Under the pieces are notes generated by a model that saw nothing but the letters and a program-made list of their open reading frames with translations, was not told where the DNA came from and made no database searches. From Bacteroidia bacterium (GTDB lineage: Bacteria; Bacteroidota; Bacteroidia; UBA8524): 7,794 nucleotides of DNA. The translations under genes were made by a program, and so were the position numbers. Position 1 is the stretch's first letter. Every line of letters starts with the position of its first letter. Positions 5,983-7,794 of this stretch are shown one piece after another. Location of the stretch: positions 1 to 7,794 of the forward strand of contig JALRIQ010000109.1 in NCBI GenBank assembly GCA_023277325.1. The letters are read 5' to 3'.

Positions 5983-7419
5983 CTATTCCACCTTACTTAC
6001 CTTGATGGCATTGGTGCGCGATTTCTCGTGGATAGGCATACTTGCCGTATTGATCACCAAGTCATCTTTGAAGACAAAATCGTTTTCGCGAAGAATATCA
6101 ATTACATCATTGAAGGTTTCATCGGTGGATGAATACTTATCATAGAAGAAGCCGCGTACTCCCCAAACCAGGTTTAAGGTATTAAGAAGCGGCAGATTAT
6201 TGGTGAAAATATAGATGTTAGCCCGCGGACGGAAACTTCCAATTTTAAATCCGGTATAACCTGAACGGGTCATGGATACGATAGCACGAGCGTTTAGGTG
6301 AGACGACATACGCACCGCGGTAAAGCAAACTTCATCCGATAAGAAAGTTGGAGAATCTTCACTTGGTCGTTGTCCCTTGAAATACACGTCTCCTCTCGCT
6401 TCCACGTTGCGTACAATACGCTCCATGGCCTGCACAACTTTTACTGGATATGCACCCACCGAAGTTTCTGCACTCAGCATTACAGCATCTGCACCATCCA
6501 AAACCGCGTTCGCCACATCATTGGCTTCGGCACGTGTTGGCGTTGGACTTTGAATCATACTTTCCATCATCTGGGTCGCAATGATTACCGGCTTGCTTGC
6601 AACGATACATTTTTTGACAATTTCTTTTTGAATGATAGGTACTTCTTCCATCGGAAGCTCAACCCCGAGGTCACCACGGGCTACCATCACGCCATCGGTA
6701 ATAGCGATGATATCATCAATGTATTTCACAGCTTCTGGCTTCTCAATTTTAGCAATGATGCGCGCGTTTGAGCCATGTTCTGCAATAATTTTTCTGAGCA
6801 ATTGGATATCATCCGCTTTTCTCACAAAAGATAAGCCTACCCATTCTACTTCATGTTGAAGGGCAAATTCCAAATCAGCTAAATCTTTTTCCGTCAATGC
6901 TGGAATAGATAGGTCTGAGTTTGGTAGGTTAAACCCTTTTTTTGAAGATAAAATTCCGCCATGGATAACACGGGCCTTCACCGTGGTTTCGTCTATAATT
7001 TCTTCAAAAACGAGTTCCAATTTCCCATCATCCAAAAGGACTTTTTCACCGGGTTTAACATCTTTCGAAAGCTTGTCGTAGCTCACAAAAATCTTTTCTG
7101 GAGTTCCGAGGCATTCTACAGAGCTTAACAGAATCTCTTTGCCTCTTTCCAATGTAATGGCATTGTTTTCAACTTTCCCGATTCTGAGTTTCGGTCCTTG
7201 TAAATCGAAGAGCATACATACATTAGAACGTAGCTCGGCATTAATGCGTTTAACATTTTCAATAACGGCGGCATGGTCTTCATGCGAACCATGTGAACCG
7301 TTAATACGGCAAACATCGACTCCGGTATAGATAATTTCCTTTAATGTTTCGTAGGAAGAAGAAGCAGGCCCAATGGTTGCTACAATTTTTGTCTTGTTAA
7401 AATTCGTTTTATAACTCAC
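5983..7419 (-). CDS. pyk: Pyruvate kinase, predicted potassium-independent type
   Basis: Pyruvate kinase makes pyruvate and ATP from phosphoenolpyruvate and ADP, the last step of glycolysis, in the cytoplasm. The 478-residue product is full length. It shows KTKIVATIGPAS (9-20), RINGSHG (38-44), the PK active-site pattern IIAKIEKPEA (221-230) with catalytic Lys224 and metal ligand Glu226, ARGDLG (247-252) with Asp250, and ATQMMESM (281-288) with Thr282. The B domain is about residues 70-168 and the C-terminal regulatory domain about 350-478. At the site equivalent to rabbit Thr113-Lys114-Gly-Pro-Glu117 it reads Leu73-Gln74-Gly-Pro-Lys77, the signature of enzymes that do not need potassium because the lysine replaces the ion. 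The start is GTG (7417-7419), overlapping the stop of the upstream gene as GTGA. Homology begins right after it, and the overlap suggests coupled translation. The DUF2480 gene follows on the same strand. Confidence 0.96.
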   Translation of the reverse strand: MSYKTNFNKTKIVATIGPASSSYETLKEIIYTGVDVCRINGSHGSHEDHAAVIENVKRINAELRSNVCMLFDLQGPKLRIGKVENNAITLERGKEILLSSVECLGTPEKIFVSYDKLSKDVKPGEKVLLDDGKLELVFEEIIDETTVKARVIHGGILSSKKGFNLPNSDLSIPALTEKDLADLEFALQHEVEWVGLSFVRKADDIQLLRKIIAEHGSNARIIAKIEKPEAVKYIDDIIAITDGVMVARGDLGVELPMEEVPIIQKEIVKKCIVASKPVIIATQMMESMIQSPTPTRAEANDVANAVLDGADAVMLSAETSVGAYPVKVVQAMERIVRNVEARGDVYFKGQRPSEDSPTFLSDEVCFTAVRMSSHLNARAIVSMTRSGYTGFKIGSFRPRANIYIFTNNLPLLNTLNLVWGVRGFFYDKYSSTDETFNDVIDILRENDFVFKDDLVINTASMPIHEKSRTNAIKVSKVE

Positions 7420-7794
7420 AATACTAAGTTTGCTTTAGATTTCAGTGTTTCAGGTTTCACATCGAACAAATGTACGATTCCTTGAATCTCTTTTAGTGTA
7501 TTTAATACACTAAGGTAAAATGTTCTGTCGATATCTCCTTCAATTTTTACATAATAGTCGACAACCTTTTGCTCTGGAATCAGGAATCCATTCCCTGATT
7601 TATTGCCCAGGATGGTCCAGCGCTGGTAATTTTCCTCCTCGTTTAAATTGAAAAAGACAGGATAATAACTCTCTGGTGCACCTCGCTTCGAAGTAAGCAC
7701 CAATTCATCACCTCGCTGTAAAGACAACTTTAATTTTTGCTCCATCCACCAACAGAGGGTATGAGCGGGAAGGGCGCTTACGAGGGCAATGAGC
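7416..7794 (-). CDS. IPExxxVDY family protein (5' partial)
   Basis: The protein carries the nine-residue signature IPEQKVVDY (encoded near 7580-7554) that names the IPExxxVDY family, a small Bacteroidota family of unknown function, usually about 140-160 aa. An ATG at 7743-7745 would give 109 residues. The frame stays open upstream to the window edge, encoding LIALVSALPAHTLCWWMEQK, which resembles the N-terminal region of the family ending in a W-rich helix. The ATG is therefore probably internal and the real start lies outside. The visible part is 125 codons plus the stop. No signal peptide or membrane segment is visible. The stop TGA overlaps the pyk start by four bases. As I recall, relatives sit between the acyl-carrier/fabF/rnc cluster and pyk, so those genes would be expected just beyond the right edge. 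The coupling to pyk hints at shared expression, not at a specific role. Confidence 0.87.
   Translation of the reverse strand, partial: LIALVSALPAHTLCWWMEQKLKLSLQRGDELVLTSKRGAPESYYPVFFNLNEEENYQRWTILGNKSGNGFLIPEQKVVDYYVKIEGDIDRTFYLSVLNTLKEIQGIVHLFDVKPETLKSKANLVL

Noticed and set aside
6370..6859. Open frames on the + strand inside pyk
   Set aside because: They are antisense shadows of a well-conserved enzyme gene and have no family features or start context of their own.

Overview
The window looks like a chromosomal segment of a member of the Bacteroidota. It carries gldM and gldN of the type IX secretion/gliding apparatus, a DUF2480 protein and an IPExxxVDY protein, all of which are essentially confined to that phylum. 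Shine-Dalgarno sequences are absent and a TAnnTTTG-type promoter element is present, which also fits. The order cannot be fixed from this sequence; a Flavobacteriales-like or related gliding lineage is a reasonable guess.

Left part (1-3668, + strand): the 3' nine-tenths of gldM, then gldN two bases downstream, closed by a strong hairpin terminator. A spacer of about 250 bases follows, holding an imperfect inverted repeat built from TAACCC-like units. Next comes a second gldM/gldN-derived locus. It encodes the GldM N-terminal region (membrane helix plus first periplasmic domain) joined in frame to the C-terminal half of GldN, with all of GldM domains 2-4 and the first half of GldN missing. One in-frame TAA interrupts it at codon 61 and it has its own terminator. 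It is best read as a recently inactivated paralogous fusion gene and is the most unusual item in the window.

Middle (3712-5394, + strand): a complete bifunctional formimidoyltransferase-cyclodeaminase (ftcD), a one-carbon/folate enzyme. Its 3' end meets the DUF2480 gene tail to tail over a shared bidirectional terminator.

Right part (5412-7794, - strand): reading leftward, an IPExxxVDY family gene (5' end outside the window) overlaps the GTG start of pyruvate kinase by four bases (GTGA), and pyk is followed after about 55 bases by the DUF2480 gene. The pyruvate kinase carries the Leu-Gln-...-Lys signature of potassium-independent enzymes. The DUF2480 gene may also have its own promoter, placed so close to the ATG that its transcript would be nearly leaderless.

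Apart from the chimeric gldM-gldN locus and the inverted repeat, this is ordinary core-genome content. I see no mobile element, CRISPR array, tRNA or rRNA.
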